In this document: piece after piece, positions 12,301-21,191 of the stretch
Layout of the letters: each line of letters opens with the position of its first letter
Numbering within the stretch: position 1 is the first letter of the stretch
NCBI GenBank assembly: GCA_016712595.1
Contig: JADJQT010000002.1
Span: forward strand, 1-64,000
Length of the DNA: 64,000 nt
Reading direction: 5' to 3'
From: Rhodospirillales bacterium
GTDB lineage: Bacteria > Pseudomonadota > Alphaproteobacteria > Rhodospirillales > Defluviicoccaceae
Notes under the pieces: generated by a model
What the model was told of the DNA's origin: nothing
The model's database searches: none
What the model saw: the letters and a program-made list of their open reading frames with translations, nothing else
Translations under genes and position numbers: made by a program

Positions 12301-13389
12301 TCAGGCAGCAAGCACGGCACGGTAGGCGGCTGCCATCGCGCCGGCATCGTAACCGTCGATGATAAAAGGGCGCAGCGTGGCATGGTTGCGCCGCTCGAAG
12401 GCGCGAACGAGGCCGGCCGCCAGGGCTTCGGCATTGCCGGGCTCGACGGCGATCGAAACGTCTGGTGCCAGTACCTCGCGGACCGCACCGACGTCGGTCG
12501 CCACCGCTGGAATCCCGCACGACTGCGCTTCCAGCAGCGCCAACGGCAGGCCTTCGGCCTCCGACGGCAGGCAGAACACATCGAGTGATTGGTAAAAGGC
12601 TTCCATGTTGTCGGTATGACCGAGAAAATGGCATCGTTCATCCACCCCCAAGGCGATTGCATGCTCCTGCAAAGCCGCCCGCATGCTTCCATCCCCGGCA
12701 ATCGCGAGTTCAAACGTGTCGGGCAGACGTGCGATCGCGTCGATCAGCAGTTTATGTCCCTTGACCGGCTCAAGGCGGCCGGCCGAGCCGATGAGCTGTG
12801 TCGCCAGCGGTAGGCCCAGCACCCGGCGCGCCGCCAGCTGATTACCCGGGCGGAAGCGCGTGGTATCGATGCCGTTGGCGATGATTATCGGCCGGCTCGA
12901 CGGGATCGCTGCAACGAGGGCGGAGGCGACCATCGCCGCGTCGGCAATCAGATGCGGGCGCAGTAGCGCCAGCGCTGCGGTCTGCAACGTTCGCCGCCGT
13001 CGCGATTGAAGGTGCCAAGCATCGTGCTCGGTATGCACCAGCCGGCGCACACCAGCGAGCCGCGCGGCAAGGCCGCCGTAAAGCAGCGGGCCGATGTGAT
13101 GCGTGTGCACTGCGGTGGCGCCAATGCGGTGCAGCAGCCGGGCAAGGGTGAGCACGGTGGAGAAGTCGCGACCGGGTGGCTTGGCGAGTGCATGCAGCCG
13201 TGGACCCACCGACGAGACCCTCGGCCAAAGAGCCGTTAATCGCTCGATGGTGTTTTCCAGGCTGACGACATGAACCTCGACGTCGCCGGCGAGCAACCGC
13301 TCAAGTTCGAGGACCATCACCTGAATTCCCCCAGGCTCGAGTTCCTGGACGACCTCGACAACGACGGGACGCATGCAAGTCTTCCTCAC
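12301..13389 (-). CDS. GT4-family glycosyltransferase
   Basis: This 362-residue protein has the GT-B two-domain layout. The N-terminal acceptor domain includes QELEPGGIQVMVLELERLL and a VHTHH segment. The C-terminal GT1/GT4 domain has GSAGRLEPVKGHKLLIDA and the E-x7-E nucleotide-sugar motif EAEGLPLALLE. It should transfer a sugar from a nucleotide donor to the growing lipid-linked repeat on the cytoplasmic side. The GTG start overlaps the stop of the upstream chain-length gene by four bases (GTGA), which shows translational coupling. The sugar specificity cannot be told. Confidence 0.88.
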   Translation of the reverse strand: MRKTCMRPVVVEVVQELEPGGIQVMVLELERLLAGDVEVHVVSLENTIERLTALWPRVSSVGPRLHALAKPPGRDFSTVLTLARLLHRIGATAVHTHHIGPLLYGGLAARLAGVRRLVHTEHDAWHLQSRRRRTLQTAALALLRPHLIADAAMVASALVAAIPSSRPIIIANGIDTTRFRPGNQLAARRVLGLPLATQLIGSAGRLEPVKGHKLLIDAIARLPDTFELAIAGDGSMRAALQEHAIALGVDERCHFLGHTDNMEAFYQSLDVFCLPSEAEGLPLALLEAQSCGIPAVATDVGAVREVLAPDVSIAVEPGNAEALAAGLVRAFERRNHATLRPFIIDGYDAGAMAAAYRAVLAA

Positions 13390-14873
13390 GACGCCGAAAT
13401 CTTGATCGGGTGAACGGAGGCGGAGAAGCGGCTGTCGTGAGCCCCACTCGGCGGGCCGTCGTCATCCGTGGCCGAAGCCTTGGCCGCTGTCGGCGCGCCG
13501 CTGGGCGGCAAGCGGGGAATGCGGGCAAGCACCGGCGCGTTGGTGGCGCGCTCGACGTCTGCCCGCGAGCGCACTGCGTCATCGGCGAACTCAGCAGCAA
13601 TGGCCAATCCGAGGCCGAGCGCAATGCCCCCGGCAATGCCGGCAATCAGGAACAGGCTCGCCGTTGGGCCGACCTCGACGGGCAGGTCCGGCGGCGCGTT
13701 GATTTTGACGCGATCGCCGGCTTCAAACGTACCGAGGTCGCCAGTGACCCGGGCAAGTTCGAAGCGCCCGACCAGCTTGTCGTAGATTTCCTTCTCTGTC
13801 GCGAGCGCGCTCTCCAGGTTGGTCAGCTCCGACTGCACGTCGCTCTGGTTGGCGACCGTCTGCTCCGCTTCGGCGAGGGCGCGCTCGAGCTGCATCACCT
13901 CCACACGCAGAGAAATTTGCTGTGCCCGCGCCGCACGCACCGGCTCGAGCTGCATGGCCAGGCGCTGTGACGGCGAAGCGACGCCGGACCCGCCAGCCTG
14001 GAGGTGTTGCCGCTGCTCCCTCAGCGTTTGCAGTTCGCGCTGCAGGGCCTGGAGTGTGGGATGACGGTCGGTGTACTTCGATCGCAACTGGGCGATCTGC
14101 CCATAGAGATCGGCAATCCGCTTGTCGAGTTCCTCGGCGACCGGGTCGGGCGGTGTGAGTGTCGCTTGCAGGTCCGCTAGCGACGCGTCGGCACCGGCCA
14201 ACGCCGTGCGGCGGTCTTCGAGCATTTTGCGGACTTCGGTGAGGTGGGCAACGTTGGCCGACTGAACCTCGGGCAGGCGAGCGGCGTTACGGACGCGGAA
14301 ATCGGCGAGACGCTGTTCGGCCTTGCGCAGCAGCGGCCCGCGCTGCTCGATCTGCCGTTCGAGAAACTCAAGACTACTGGCGATCGACGAGCGTTCGGGG
14401 GCGGTAAGCTTCTCGATGAAGCGGGTACCGATCTGGCTGAGCTCCCGGTCGAGTGCGTTCGCCGAGTGCCCGCGCAACCGCAACTCAACGAGGTCGGTGC
14501 CGATCAGCTTGATCGCGAGGCCATTCGACAGGCGGGAGACCACCGAGTCGCGGTCCGTCTGAGAAGTCGCCTCGGTAATCTCGCCAAGATCGAGAGCGAC
14601 TCTCTCCAGTACCTGCGAGTGGTGGACGAGTGAGTTGAGCACCGGCATCCGCTCCTGCAAGCGGGTACCGACGGCGAGATCGCCAAGGTAGGGACTCTGC
14701 TTCGCAGGTTCCTGCACCATGATCGTCATCTGCGTCTCGTAGGTGCGCGGGGCGTAGTGGCCGACGACGAAGCCGAGTGGCGGCAGCAGCAGCATCGGAA
14801 TAAGAACGAGGAACCGCCGCCGCCATCCGGCGGCGAGGAGCAAATGAAGGATTTCCGGAAACGACCTATGCAT
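13386..14873 (-). CDS. Wzz/GNVR chain-length protein without kinase domain
   Basis: The 495-residue polysaccharide co-polymerase has an N-terminal membrane helix (about residues 20-40), a long periplasmic coiled-coil region with repeated Leu/Glu/Arg heptads (for example RKAEQRLADFRVRN and KRIADLYGQIAQLRSKYTDRHPTLQ), and a second helix near residues 410-432. The tail is cytoplasmic and lacks Walker motifs, so it would need a separate kinase or ATPase such as the product at 36603-37433. The ATG at 14873 is preferred over a TTG at 14903 because family similarity begins just after it. Confidence 0.85.
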   Translation of the reverse strand: MHRSFPEILHLLLAAGWRRRFLVLIPMLLLPPLGFVVGHYAPRTYETQMTIMVQEPAKQSPYLGDLAVGTRLQERMPVLNSLVHHSQVLERVALDLGEITEATSQTDRDSVVSRLSNGLAIKLIGTDLVELRLRGHSANALDRELSQIGTRFIEKLTAPERSSIASSLEFLERQIEQRGPLLRKAEQRLADFRVRNAARLPEVQSANVAHLTEVRKMLEDRRTALAGADASLADLQATLTPPDPVAEELDKRIADLYGQIAQLRSKYTDRHPTLQALQRELQTLREQRQHLQAGGSGVASPSQRLAMQLEPVRAARAQQISLRVEVMQLERALAEAEQTVANQSDVQSELTNLESALATEKEIYDKLVGRFELARVTGDLGTFEAGDRVKINAPPDLPVEVGPTASLFLIAGIAGGIALGLGLAIAAEFADDAVRSRADVERATNAPVLARIPRLPPSGAPTAAKASATDDDGPPSGAHDSRFSASVHPIKISAS

Positions 14874-14896
14874 CGCCGGCCAGCCCGCGCCGCGAG

Positions 14897-15094
14897 TCAG
14901 CAATGCGCGGTGGGCGTCTTGAAGCTTGCTGCCGGCAGCAACGGCATAAGGCTATGGGCACGGTATCGTCCACTGGCGATGAGTTCCACCGCGATAAGAG
15001 CAAGCGTCAGGCCAACCGCACGCCAGGGGCGACGCAGGGCAAGCCGCCAGCCCGACGGGGCGGCGCGATGGAAAAAACGGAGAGATTGCGGCAA
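14897..15094 (-). CDS. small hypothetical membrane peptide
   Basis: A 65-codon frame with a TTG start encodes one predicted membrane helix (WRAVGLTLALIAVELIA) flanked by arginine-rich segments, and ends 24 bp before the preferred ATG of the chain-length gene. I do not recognise it. It is the only structured frame in the 366-bp gap 14874-15239, which otherwise shows nothing identifiable. It could be spurious. Confidence 0.2.
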   Translation of the reverse strand: MPQSLRFFHRAAPSGWRLALRRPWRAVGLTLALIAVELIASGRYRAHSLMPLLPAASFKTPTAHC

Positions 15095-15239
15095 CAGCAG
15101 CGGTCAAGCTGCGGGTGCACACCGCCGCTGCCCGGCAAAAGCTTGCAATTTGCGATGCGAATTGACGAGCTGGACTTGCAAAGGGGCCGAGCGCGAGCAG
15201 GCGTTCCACCCGCGCTCGGCGGTAATAGATCATCCGCGC

Positions 15240-17312
15240 CTAAGGAGTGACGATCGTTCCCATCTTGACGACTTCGAAGTTGCTAGCGGCCAGTTGACCG
15301 AGCCAAGCGAGTTCGTCGTTGTCCCAGCGCTCGTCCGGTGCGCCGGAAACGAACCAGTTGCCGCCGTTATCGGCCAGTAACATGCCGTATTTCTTCATCG
15401 CGCGGGCGATAACCTGGACGTCGTGTGGTAGATACGAGATGTCGACGCCCGCCTTCAGGCGCACACGCATGCCAAAGGGGGCATACTGGCTGCCGGTATT
15501 GCTGCTCGCCCAATGCCGCGCCGGCGCGATGTAAGCCTTACGGGTGTAGCCCGGAGCAAGCGTAAAGCGCAGCGCATGCCGGATCTCGCCGGCTGCGACC
15601 TCGTCGTAGCGGACGAGTCCGGGGAAGATTGGCAGGCCCGCGGCATCGGCCGACGTCCAGCCGGCCGGCCGGAGCGCGTTCGAGTTTAGATCGAAGACAG
15701 CGCCGTTCGAGGCCCGCCAAGAGCTGACGCTGGTCGGGTAGTTGCCCACAGGGTAGGTACCGAAAGTCTCGAACAGCTTGCCGAACTGGGTCGGCTTCGC
15801 ACAGTCGCGCTGGATGACAAGCACGTGCCGGTCCATATAGCTGGTGGCGCCGAGTCCCTCGATGGGCGCATTGGGCGGAAACGGATAGGGGCCAGCGTCG
15901 CTTTCCAACGGCCACGCGGTAAAGTCGATGGGAACCAGCGGCTGGTTTTCCGGAACGACGATATAAGGCACACCGATTTTCGTACCCCCATAGGTGCCGG
16001 ATCCGAAGTCGGCGTGCAGGCGGGTGCTGAAGTTGGTGGTGTTGAGAATGGTCGAGGAGTTCGGATCGACCGCGGCGGTGGAGATGTCCTGGTTCCAGGG
16101 GTTGTCGGCCGGGAACGGCAGCTTGCCACCGAGGCTCGCCCCCGCGCCGAGATTGACGGCGCAGGTCACCGGCGCCGACGATGGCGTCGTTGCCGATTTG
16201 GTTACCGTCGCCGAGGCGTTACCGGCATCGTCGTACGCGGTCAGACCGTAGGAGTAGGTCGTCGCCGCGGCAAGACCGCTATCGGAGTAGGTTGTTGCCG
16301 AGGTCGTCGTCAACGCTGCGCCGTTGCGAGTCAACTTATAAAGCACGCTGCTCGTGTCGTCGGTCGATGCGCTCCAGGCCAGATCGACGCGATTGGCGGC
16401 AGGGGTCGCCGTAAAGTTGCTGGGGGTGGTCGGCGGCGTCGTGTCCGCGGTGGGGGTGCCAGCCTGGAAGACGACGTCGACCCAGTAGTTGCTAGCCTGC
16501 CAGGTCGCATTGGGAAACTGGACGTTCGAGCCGTAGCGGTAAACGCCGTTGCCGCCGGTCGCGCTGCTCGCCGGAGCATGCAGCGCGCCGTTGCTCGCCC
16601 AGTTGGCGAAGTAGGAGGGAGTCGTGCTGTAGTGGCCGGCCGAGTGGTAGGATGCGACGTATGTCTTGCCGGAGGAAATCGCCACCGGTTGAGTAAACCG
16701 CACTTCCTGCCAGCCACTGGCGGTTTCGTCGGCGGATGTCGCCGTAGCGAGCTTGGTCCCGGTGCTCGTCCACAAGCTGACCGGATGGCTTCCAGTATTC
16801 TGCGGACCTTTGTAGAAGCGCAGGCCGAGCACCTGACCAGCGACATCACTGTAGAACTTGACGCCCAACTCGACGGAGGAGGTATCCGGGTCAGTGATCA
16901 CGCTCGGCGTTGCCGATGACTGCCAGATGGTGAGCGGCGTCTGGGCGATGGCAATGTAGACGGTCGCGGTGCTCTGGGCGCTCGTGCTGGCGTCTTCGAT
17001 CGTGTAATCGAAGCGGGCGTCGGCGACAGAGTCCTGCGCGGGAGTGAACGTGATCCGCCCGCTGGTAGCGAGACTGACCGTGCCGTTGACGGCATGACCC
17101 ACAGAGACAACACGCAGGAGGTGGCCGGTGCGTGTGTCGTTAGCGATGAGTTGGCCCGGCGTCAGTGTGAGAGTCGTATTGATTGTCGTCGATTGTAAAT
17201 CGTCGACGGCAATCGGCACTTTCGCGGCGCTCAGCGACGGTGATGGCGCTGCGGCAATCGCCGCAGCTACAGCGAGGGCGCCAAGCGGCACAAGATAAAT
17301 TTTCATTGTCAT
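15240..17312 (-). CDS. secreted multidomain protein (Ig-like, DUF4082, FnIII)
   Basis: From the ATG at 17312 the protein has 690 residues. It starts with a signal peptide (MTMKIYLVPLGALAVAAAIA, cleavage near SLSAA), then an Ig/cadherin-like domain (PIAVDDLQST to ATVYIAIAQ). Next come a DUF4082-type domain (SSVELGVKFYSDVAGQVLGL, SHPVSLWTSTGTKLATA) and a fibronectin type III domain (PPTTPSNFTATPAANRVDLAWS). The C-terminal domain of about 270 residues I cannot name (PFPADNPWNQDI, RHVLVIQRDC, YDEVAAGEIRHALRFT, DNGGNWFVSGAPDERWDNDEL). It is exported, and its place in the polysaccharide cluster suggests binding or processing of the polymer; that role is inferred. Confidence 0.75.
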   Translation of the reverse strand: MTMKIYLVPLGALAVAAAIAAAPSPSLSAAKVPIAVDDLQSTTINTTLTLTPGQLIANDTRTGHLLRVVSVGHAVNGTVSLATSGRITFTPAQDSVADARFDYTIEDASTSAQSTATVYIAIAQTPLTIWQSSATPSVITDPDTSSVELGVKFYSDVAGQVLGLRFYKGPQNTGSHPVSLWTSTGTKLATATSADETASGWQEVRFTQPVAISSGKTYVASYHSAGHYSTTPSYFANWASNGALHAPASSATGGNGVYRYGSNVQFPNATWQASNYWVDVVFQAGTPTADTTPPTTPSNFTATPAANRVDLAWSASTDDTSSVLYKLTRNGAALTTTSATTYSDSGLAAATTYSYGLTAYDDAGNASATVTKSATTPSSAPVTCAVNLGAGASLGGKLPFPADNPWNQDISTAAVDPNSSTILNTTNFSTRLHADFGSGTYGGTKIGVPYIVVPENQPLVPIDFTAWPLESDAGPYPFPPNAPIEGLGATSYMDRHVLVIQRDCAKPTQFGKLFETFGTYPVGNYPTSVSSWRASNGAVFDLNSNALRPAGWTSADAAGLPIFPGLVRYDEVAAGEIRHALRFTLAPGYTRKAYIAPARHWASSNTGSQYAPFGMRVRLKAGVDISYLPHDVQVIARAMKKYGMLLADNGGNWFVSGAPDERWDNDELAWLGQLAASNFEVVKMGTIVTP

Positions 17313-17686
17313 TGACCAATCCAGGGGGTTCTTGCTTAGGCAGTCTATGTCTAAGCACCCCATTTGGGCCATAGTTGGGCTATTTTGGGAAGATTCGCGG
17401 GCAGCGCTCCCTCGCCCATTTCGACCGCAAGAGGTCGCGTAGACCATCTCCGACAGCATCGAAAATTTCCCCTTCTAAAGACTAATCGCGTGATTTTATT
17501 AGCATAATCATCAGGCGTGGCCCGCAAGCGGACGCGTCCGCCACCTCAATGCTGGCGACAGTAAAGCGAGAGCAGCACCGCAGCCATACCCTATTTGGGT
17601 TAACCAATGCGGAGATTTTGAGGGGACACTGGTTGCGTCAGCGGCGAATCATGGCACGGCAACGACGCCCGGCATGCGCCGTTGGC
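17313..17686. other. intergenic region, probable promoter of the secreted protein
   Basis: The 374-bp gap lies between two - strand genes. It is more AT-rich than its surroundings (17380-17520) and contains two copies of a similar near-palindrome, CCCATTTGGG (17359-17368) and CCTATTTGGG (17590-17599). I see no gene and no clear sigma-54 or sigma-70 element. Confidence 0.35.
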
Positions 17687-18835
17687 TCACCAGACTGCGA
17701 GGATCTCTTCGACCTGACGGGCGCGCACGCTCCACGACTCGTCGGTCACCCGGACAAGACGTTGAGCGGCTCGCAGCCGACCCTCGGCGCCAGCCCGACG
17801 GATCGCCGCGACGAACGCCTCCGGGGTAGAGGCGACCTCGACGAGATCCCGGTAGCCGTCGAGCGCCGGAAAATCGGTGGCAACCACCGGAGCACCGGCC
17901 GCGAGATACTCCCTAAGTTTCAGAGGGTTGCAGGCGCGAATCTGCGCCGTGTCGCGAAACGGCAGGAGCGAGACGTCCCAGTGCTGTACATAGCCGGGGA
18001 GTGCCGCGTGCGGCCGCGGTCCGACAATGTCGACATTGGGCAGCGCGCGCAGGGAGCTGACGTCGCTACGCACGGGCCCGATTAGCAGGAACCGCCAGTC
18101 GGGCAGGGCAGCCGCGGCTGCGGCGATCAGCGGGACGTCGATCCATGCCGAAAGGCTGCCGAAGAATCCGGCGACCGGTGTACCGGCGAGAAAGTCGGCG
18201 GCACGTGGCTGACGGTCACCGAACCGCCGAAGATCGACGCCGTGCGGGACAACCACAGTCTTGTGCGGCGGAAATCGTGCCGCTAGCGCCGGGCTGGCGG
18301 CAAGGATCACGTCCGCTTTGTTCTGGAGCTCCGCTTCGCAACGGCAGACAGGGGTATGATCGACGCCGTCGAGCGCCCCCCAGTCGTCACCGCAATAGTA
18401 GACGACCGCCCGTTCACCGATGCTGCCGATCACGTCGACCGCCGTGGGCAGCGAAATCCACAGGATCGGTCGTTCCAAGCGATGCCGACGCAAGGCACGA
18501 CGCACCGCTCGGCCAAGCAAAAGGCGGTTGAGGTACCGCGCCGCACGGCCCGACGCTGCCGGCACGGCGAGCGGCGCCAGACGATGAAACAGTCGCATGT
18601 CGCGCGAGTCGGCTTTCCCGTCCTCTGCCCGGTCCGCCGAACGCCCGCCACGGGCAACGGCGAGCAACTTTTGGGCGGCCCGTCGCATGTCATGGAGGGT
18701 AGCACGTGGGCGGCGCAGGCCGATCGACTCGACCCAGACCACGGCGCGGCTACCGGCAAGCTCGCGGACCAAGTGCTGGGTGCTGCTCGGGTGCGCCCCC
18801 CAGTCCTCGCCGAAGACGACGAGCGGTGCGCTCAT
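17687..18835 (-). CDS. glycosyltransferase (GT4-like, TuaH-type)
   Basis: The 382-residue protein has the GT-B layout: an N-terminal half beginning LVVFGEDWGAHPSSTQHL and containing YYCGDDW, and a C-terminal donor-binding half with VVPHGVDLRRFG, VAGFFGSLSAWID and NPLKLREYLAAGAPVVATD. The last motif is typical of enzymes related to TuaH and other capsule glycosyltransferases. The ATG at 18835 overlaps the upstream acyltransferase stop by four bases (ATGA), so the longer open frame is ignored. Donor and acceptor are unknown. Confidence 0.82.
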   Translation of the reverse strand: MSAPLVVFGEDWGAHPSSTQHLVRELAGSRAVVWVESIGLRRPRATLHDMRRAAQKLLAVARGGRSADRAEDGKADSRDMRLFHRLAPLAVPAASGRAARYLNRLLLGRAVRRALRRHRLERPILWISLPTAVDVIGSIGERAVVYYCGDDWGALDGVDHTPVCRCEAELQNKADVILAASPALAARFPPHKTVVVPHGVDLRRFGDRQPRAADFLAGTPVAGFFGSLSAWIDVPLIAAAAAALPDWRFLLIGPVRSDVSSLRALPNVDIVGPRPHAALPGYVQHWDVSLLPFRDTAQIRACNPLKLREYLAAGAPVVATDFPALDGYRDLVEVASTPEAFVAAIRRAGAEGRLRAAQRLVRVTDESWSVRARQVEEILAVW

Positions 18836-19608
18836 TGCCGCTCCACCGGCGTCGCCGCGTCGATGAATCGGACGACACGGGCGGGAACGCCGGCGGCGAG
18901 CACGAACGCCGGCAGGTCGCCGGTGACCACGCTGCCGGCCGCGACCACGGTGCCACGGCCGATGCACACCCCGGCGGTCACGGTCACCCCGGTCGCCAGC
19001 CAGACGTCATTCTCGAGAATGATGTCACCGACCTGATCCGGCGTGTCCGGCAGGCCGGCGGCACGGTCGAGGGCGTCGAGCGGGTGGCCCGGATATCCGG
19101 CGAGAAAGGCGCGCCCGGCGAGGCGGACGTTGTCGCCGAGGGTGACCCGGCGACCGACCGCGATCGTCGTCTGCCAGCCGATGTCGACATTATCGCCGAT
19201 GGTCAGTTGTGGAACGTCGTCTCCCGCCGAACGCCCGCAGAATGTCGTCTGTGTCGAGATCCGGCAGCCCCGCCCGACGCGCACGCTCAGCGGGCCGGTG
19301 ACCAGAGGCAGACCGCCGCCGTAAAGGCGCAGCGCCGGGGCTGGCGCAGCGAGGCGTGCCTTGAACAAGGGCGTCCACCACAGGGCTGCCATCAACGCGC
19401 CGAGTCCGTCTGTGCCGACGCGAACCAGATAATAGAGCGGGAGGTGAAGCGCGCGGATTACCGGTATCTCAAAGCCCCGCAGTCCGACGATGGCCCGATA
19501 GGCGACATCGGCCAGTGGTGTGCGCCGCTCCTTGATGGTGCGGCGCAGGTGCAGCGAGGCGGCGGCGAGCCGGCCGCTGAGTCCATCGATCTCCCGGCCG
19601 TTATCCAT
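18832..19608 (-). CDS. left-handed beta-helix acyltransferase
   Basis: The 258-residue protein is a hexapeptide-repeat acyltransferase. Its C-terminal half shows the coils IGDNVDIGWQTTIAVG, LGDNVRLAGRAFLAG and LENDVWLATGVTVTAGVCIGRGTVVAAGSVVTGD, ending with the LAAGVPARVVR motif seen in O-acetyltransferases of the CysE/LacA/WcaF type. The N-terminal 100 residues are helical and unassigned. It probably acetylates a sugar of the repeat unit from an acyl-CoA donor. The ATG at 19608 overlaps the polymerase stop by eight bases. Confidence 0.82.
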   Translation of the reverse strand: MDNGREIDGLSGRLAAASLHLRRTIKERRTPLADVAYRAIVGLRGFEIPVIRALHLPLYYLVRVGTDGLGALMAALWWTPLFKARLAAPAPALRLYGGGLPLVTGPLSVRVGRGCRISTQTTFCGRSAGDDVPQLTIGDNVDIGWQTTIAVGRRVTLGDNVRLAGRAFLAGYPGHPLDALDRAAGLPDTPDQVGDIILENDVWLATGVTVTAGVCIGRGTVVAAGSVVTGDLPAFVLAAGVPARVVRFIDAATPVERQ

Positions 19609-21130
19609 CGCGCGCCTCACTGTCTTTCGGTCGATTCCCGTGCCCTGCCGAGTCGCGCATGATTGTTCCGGGCGCAACCGCGGTGGCTGGCCCGCCCTCG
19701 GCCCCCGCGAATGCATAGCGCGATATCGAGACGCTCAGGGCCAGCAAGATGTAGATCGGCCAAGTGTACGCTTGGCTGAGGAAGGTTCCGGAGACGACGA
19801 ACCCGGCGATGCCGGCGAGTAACGACATCGCCGTCGCCCGCGCATAAGCGTCGCCATCTGCGGCCTCAAGCCGCCGGGTCGCGCGCAGCAGCTTGCCGGC
19901 GGTAGCACCGATCATCGCCACGAAGGTGAAAAAGCCGATGAACCCAGCTTCGGCTAGCACCTGGAACCAGACGCTGTGCGCTGCCACTGCCCTGCCGTGC
20001 CACTCATCGGTATAGTCGAAGTAGTTGTCGACGAACGTCATCATGCCGACGCCGGTGATGGGGTGGGCGAGAGCCATGTTGACGGCGGTCTGCCAAGCTT
20101 CGACGCGTCCCATCGCCGATTCATCAAGCCCATCCTGGGAGCCGACGAGGACGGTCCGCTCGCCGATCCCGGCGCCGACATAAAGGCCCACCGCCACGAC
20201 GGCGCCGAGTGTCGCGGTCACCGCCAGTGACTTGACCTTCTGCTGAATGAATGGGGCGACAACGGCGAGAACGCCGAGGATGCCGCCACGGCTCTGCGTC
20301 GCCAGGATCGCCAGCATCAGTATGACGACGCTCACGGCGCCGAACAGTCGGCTGAGCATCGGAATTCGCCGGGTCATCGCCAGCCCCAGCGCAAAGCTGA
20401 CCGGAAAGAGCAGCACCAGCGAGAGGTCGTTGGGATCGCCCAGGACCGAGCCAATGTCGCGGCCGATCGTCACTCGGGTGCCTTCGACCAGGCCGATGCC
20501 GTTGACCTTGTTCCACAAGGTCACCCCGGAAACCGCCAGGCCGGCAGCGACGAAGGCGTGGGCCGCACGGGCAAATTGCTGCGGACCGGCCGACAGCCAT
20601 GCGATGGCGAGGGTAATGATCGCCACCTTGATGAAATAGCTGCTCCAGAAGGCAAAGGCGGTCTCGCGGCTCGTCGCCACCGCCACACCCAGAGTGAGTT
20701 CGGCGAAAAACAGTGCAAATAAGCTGAGTTCCACCGACCAGTACGGGCGAATCCGCTTGGTCCCCCAAAGGTGCCAGACCAGCGCGGCGAGCGCCGAGAC
20801 AGCCGCGAGTTCCGGCATGTGGAACGAGTAGAGCGCGGGAAAAACCTCGGGAATGCGAAAATGGGACAGGACCACGAAGGCGAGGCAAAGCTCGAACGGC
20901 ACCGTGCACAAGGGCACGAAGAACAGCACAAAGGCGACGAAGCCACCCAGCGGCTTGCCCACTGCCTGCCAGACGGCGCCGACGACGGCGCAGGCAGCAA
21001 CGGCCACCGCGATCTGCGCGCTGGGCTGCGCCAACAACGGTCGGTTGCGGCGCTTGACGCGGCCCTCGCGCCGACCGCCGGCAGTCTCGCTCTTCGCCGG
21101 AGCGAAAGCGCTCACGTTGCCCGGCGGCAC
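19601..21130 (-). CDS. O-antigen ligase/polymerase-like membrane protein
   Basis: The 509-residue protein has about 11-12 predicted membrane segments and the O-antigen ligase domain pattern: a large periplasmic loop after VTLWNKVNGIG, the segment ATQSRGGILGVLA, and later HPITGVGMMTFVDNYFDY ... AHSVWFQVLAEAGFIGFFTFV. The H-S-x-[WF] and G-x-x-G segments are typical of Wzy/WaaL. It could polymerise repeat units (Wzy) or ligate the finished chain. The start is a GTG; the N-terminal 30 residues are basic. It is part of the leftward glycosyltransferase operon. Confidence 0.85.
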   Translation of the reverse strand: MPPGNVSAFAPAKSETAGGRREGRVKRRNRPLLAQPSAQIAVAVAACAVVGAVWQAVGKPLGGFVAFVLFFVPLCTVPFELCLAFVVLSHFRIPEVFPALYSFHMPELAAVSALAALVWHLWGTKRIRPYWSVELSLFALFFAELTLGVAVATSRETAFAFWSSYFIKVAIITLAIAWLSAGPQQFARAAHAFVAAGLAVSGVTLWNKVNGIGLVEGTRVTIGRDIGSVLGDPNDLSLVLLFPVSFALGLAMTRRIPMLSRLFGAVSVVILMLAILATQSRGGILGVLAVVAPFIQQKVKSLAVTATLGAVVAVGLYVGAGIGERTVLVGSQDGLDESAMGRVEAWQTAVNMALAHPITGVGMMTFVDNYFDYTDEWHGRAVAAHSVWFQVLAEAGFIGFFTFVAMIGATAGKLLRATRRLEAADGDAYARATAMSLLAGIAGFVVSGTFLSQAYTWPIYILLALSVSISRYAFAGAEGGPATAVAPGTIMRDSAGHGNRPKDSEARDG

Positions 21131-21191
21131 GTCGCGTCTCCCCGTCCGGCTTCGCAGCCGCTGCGCATCCGCGGTTGCGCACGCTCATCCA

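Noticed and set aside
12285..12713. N-terminal 143 codons of the 811-codon frame ahead of the GT2-PGT fusion
   Set aside because: They overlap the GT4 gene in another frame and show no similarity to a family. The ATG at 12284 fits the operon spacing.
17359..17599. Similar near-palindromes CCCATTTGGG and CCTATTTGGG, also CCTATTTGGGG at 2245
   Set aside because: Ten-base matches are expected to occur by chance at this rate in 64 kb, and the three sites have no common position relative to genes.
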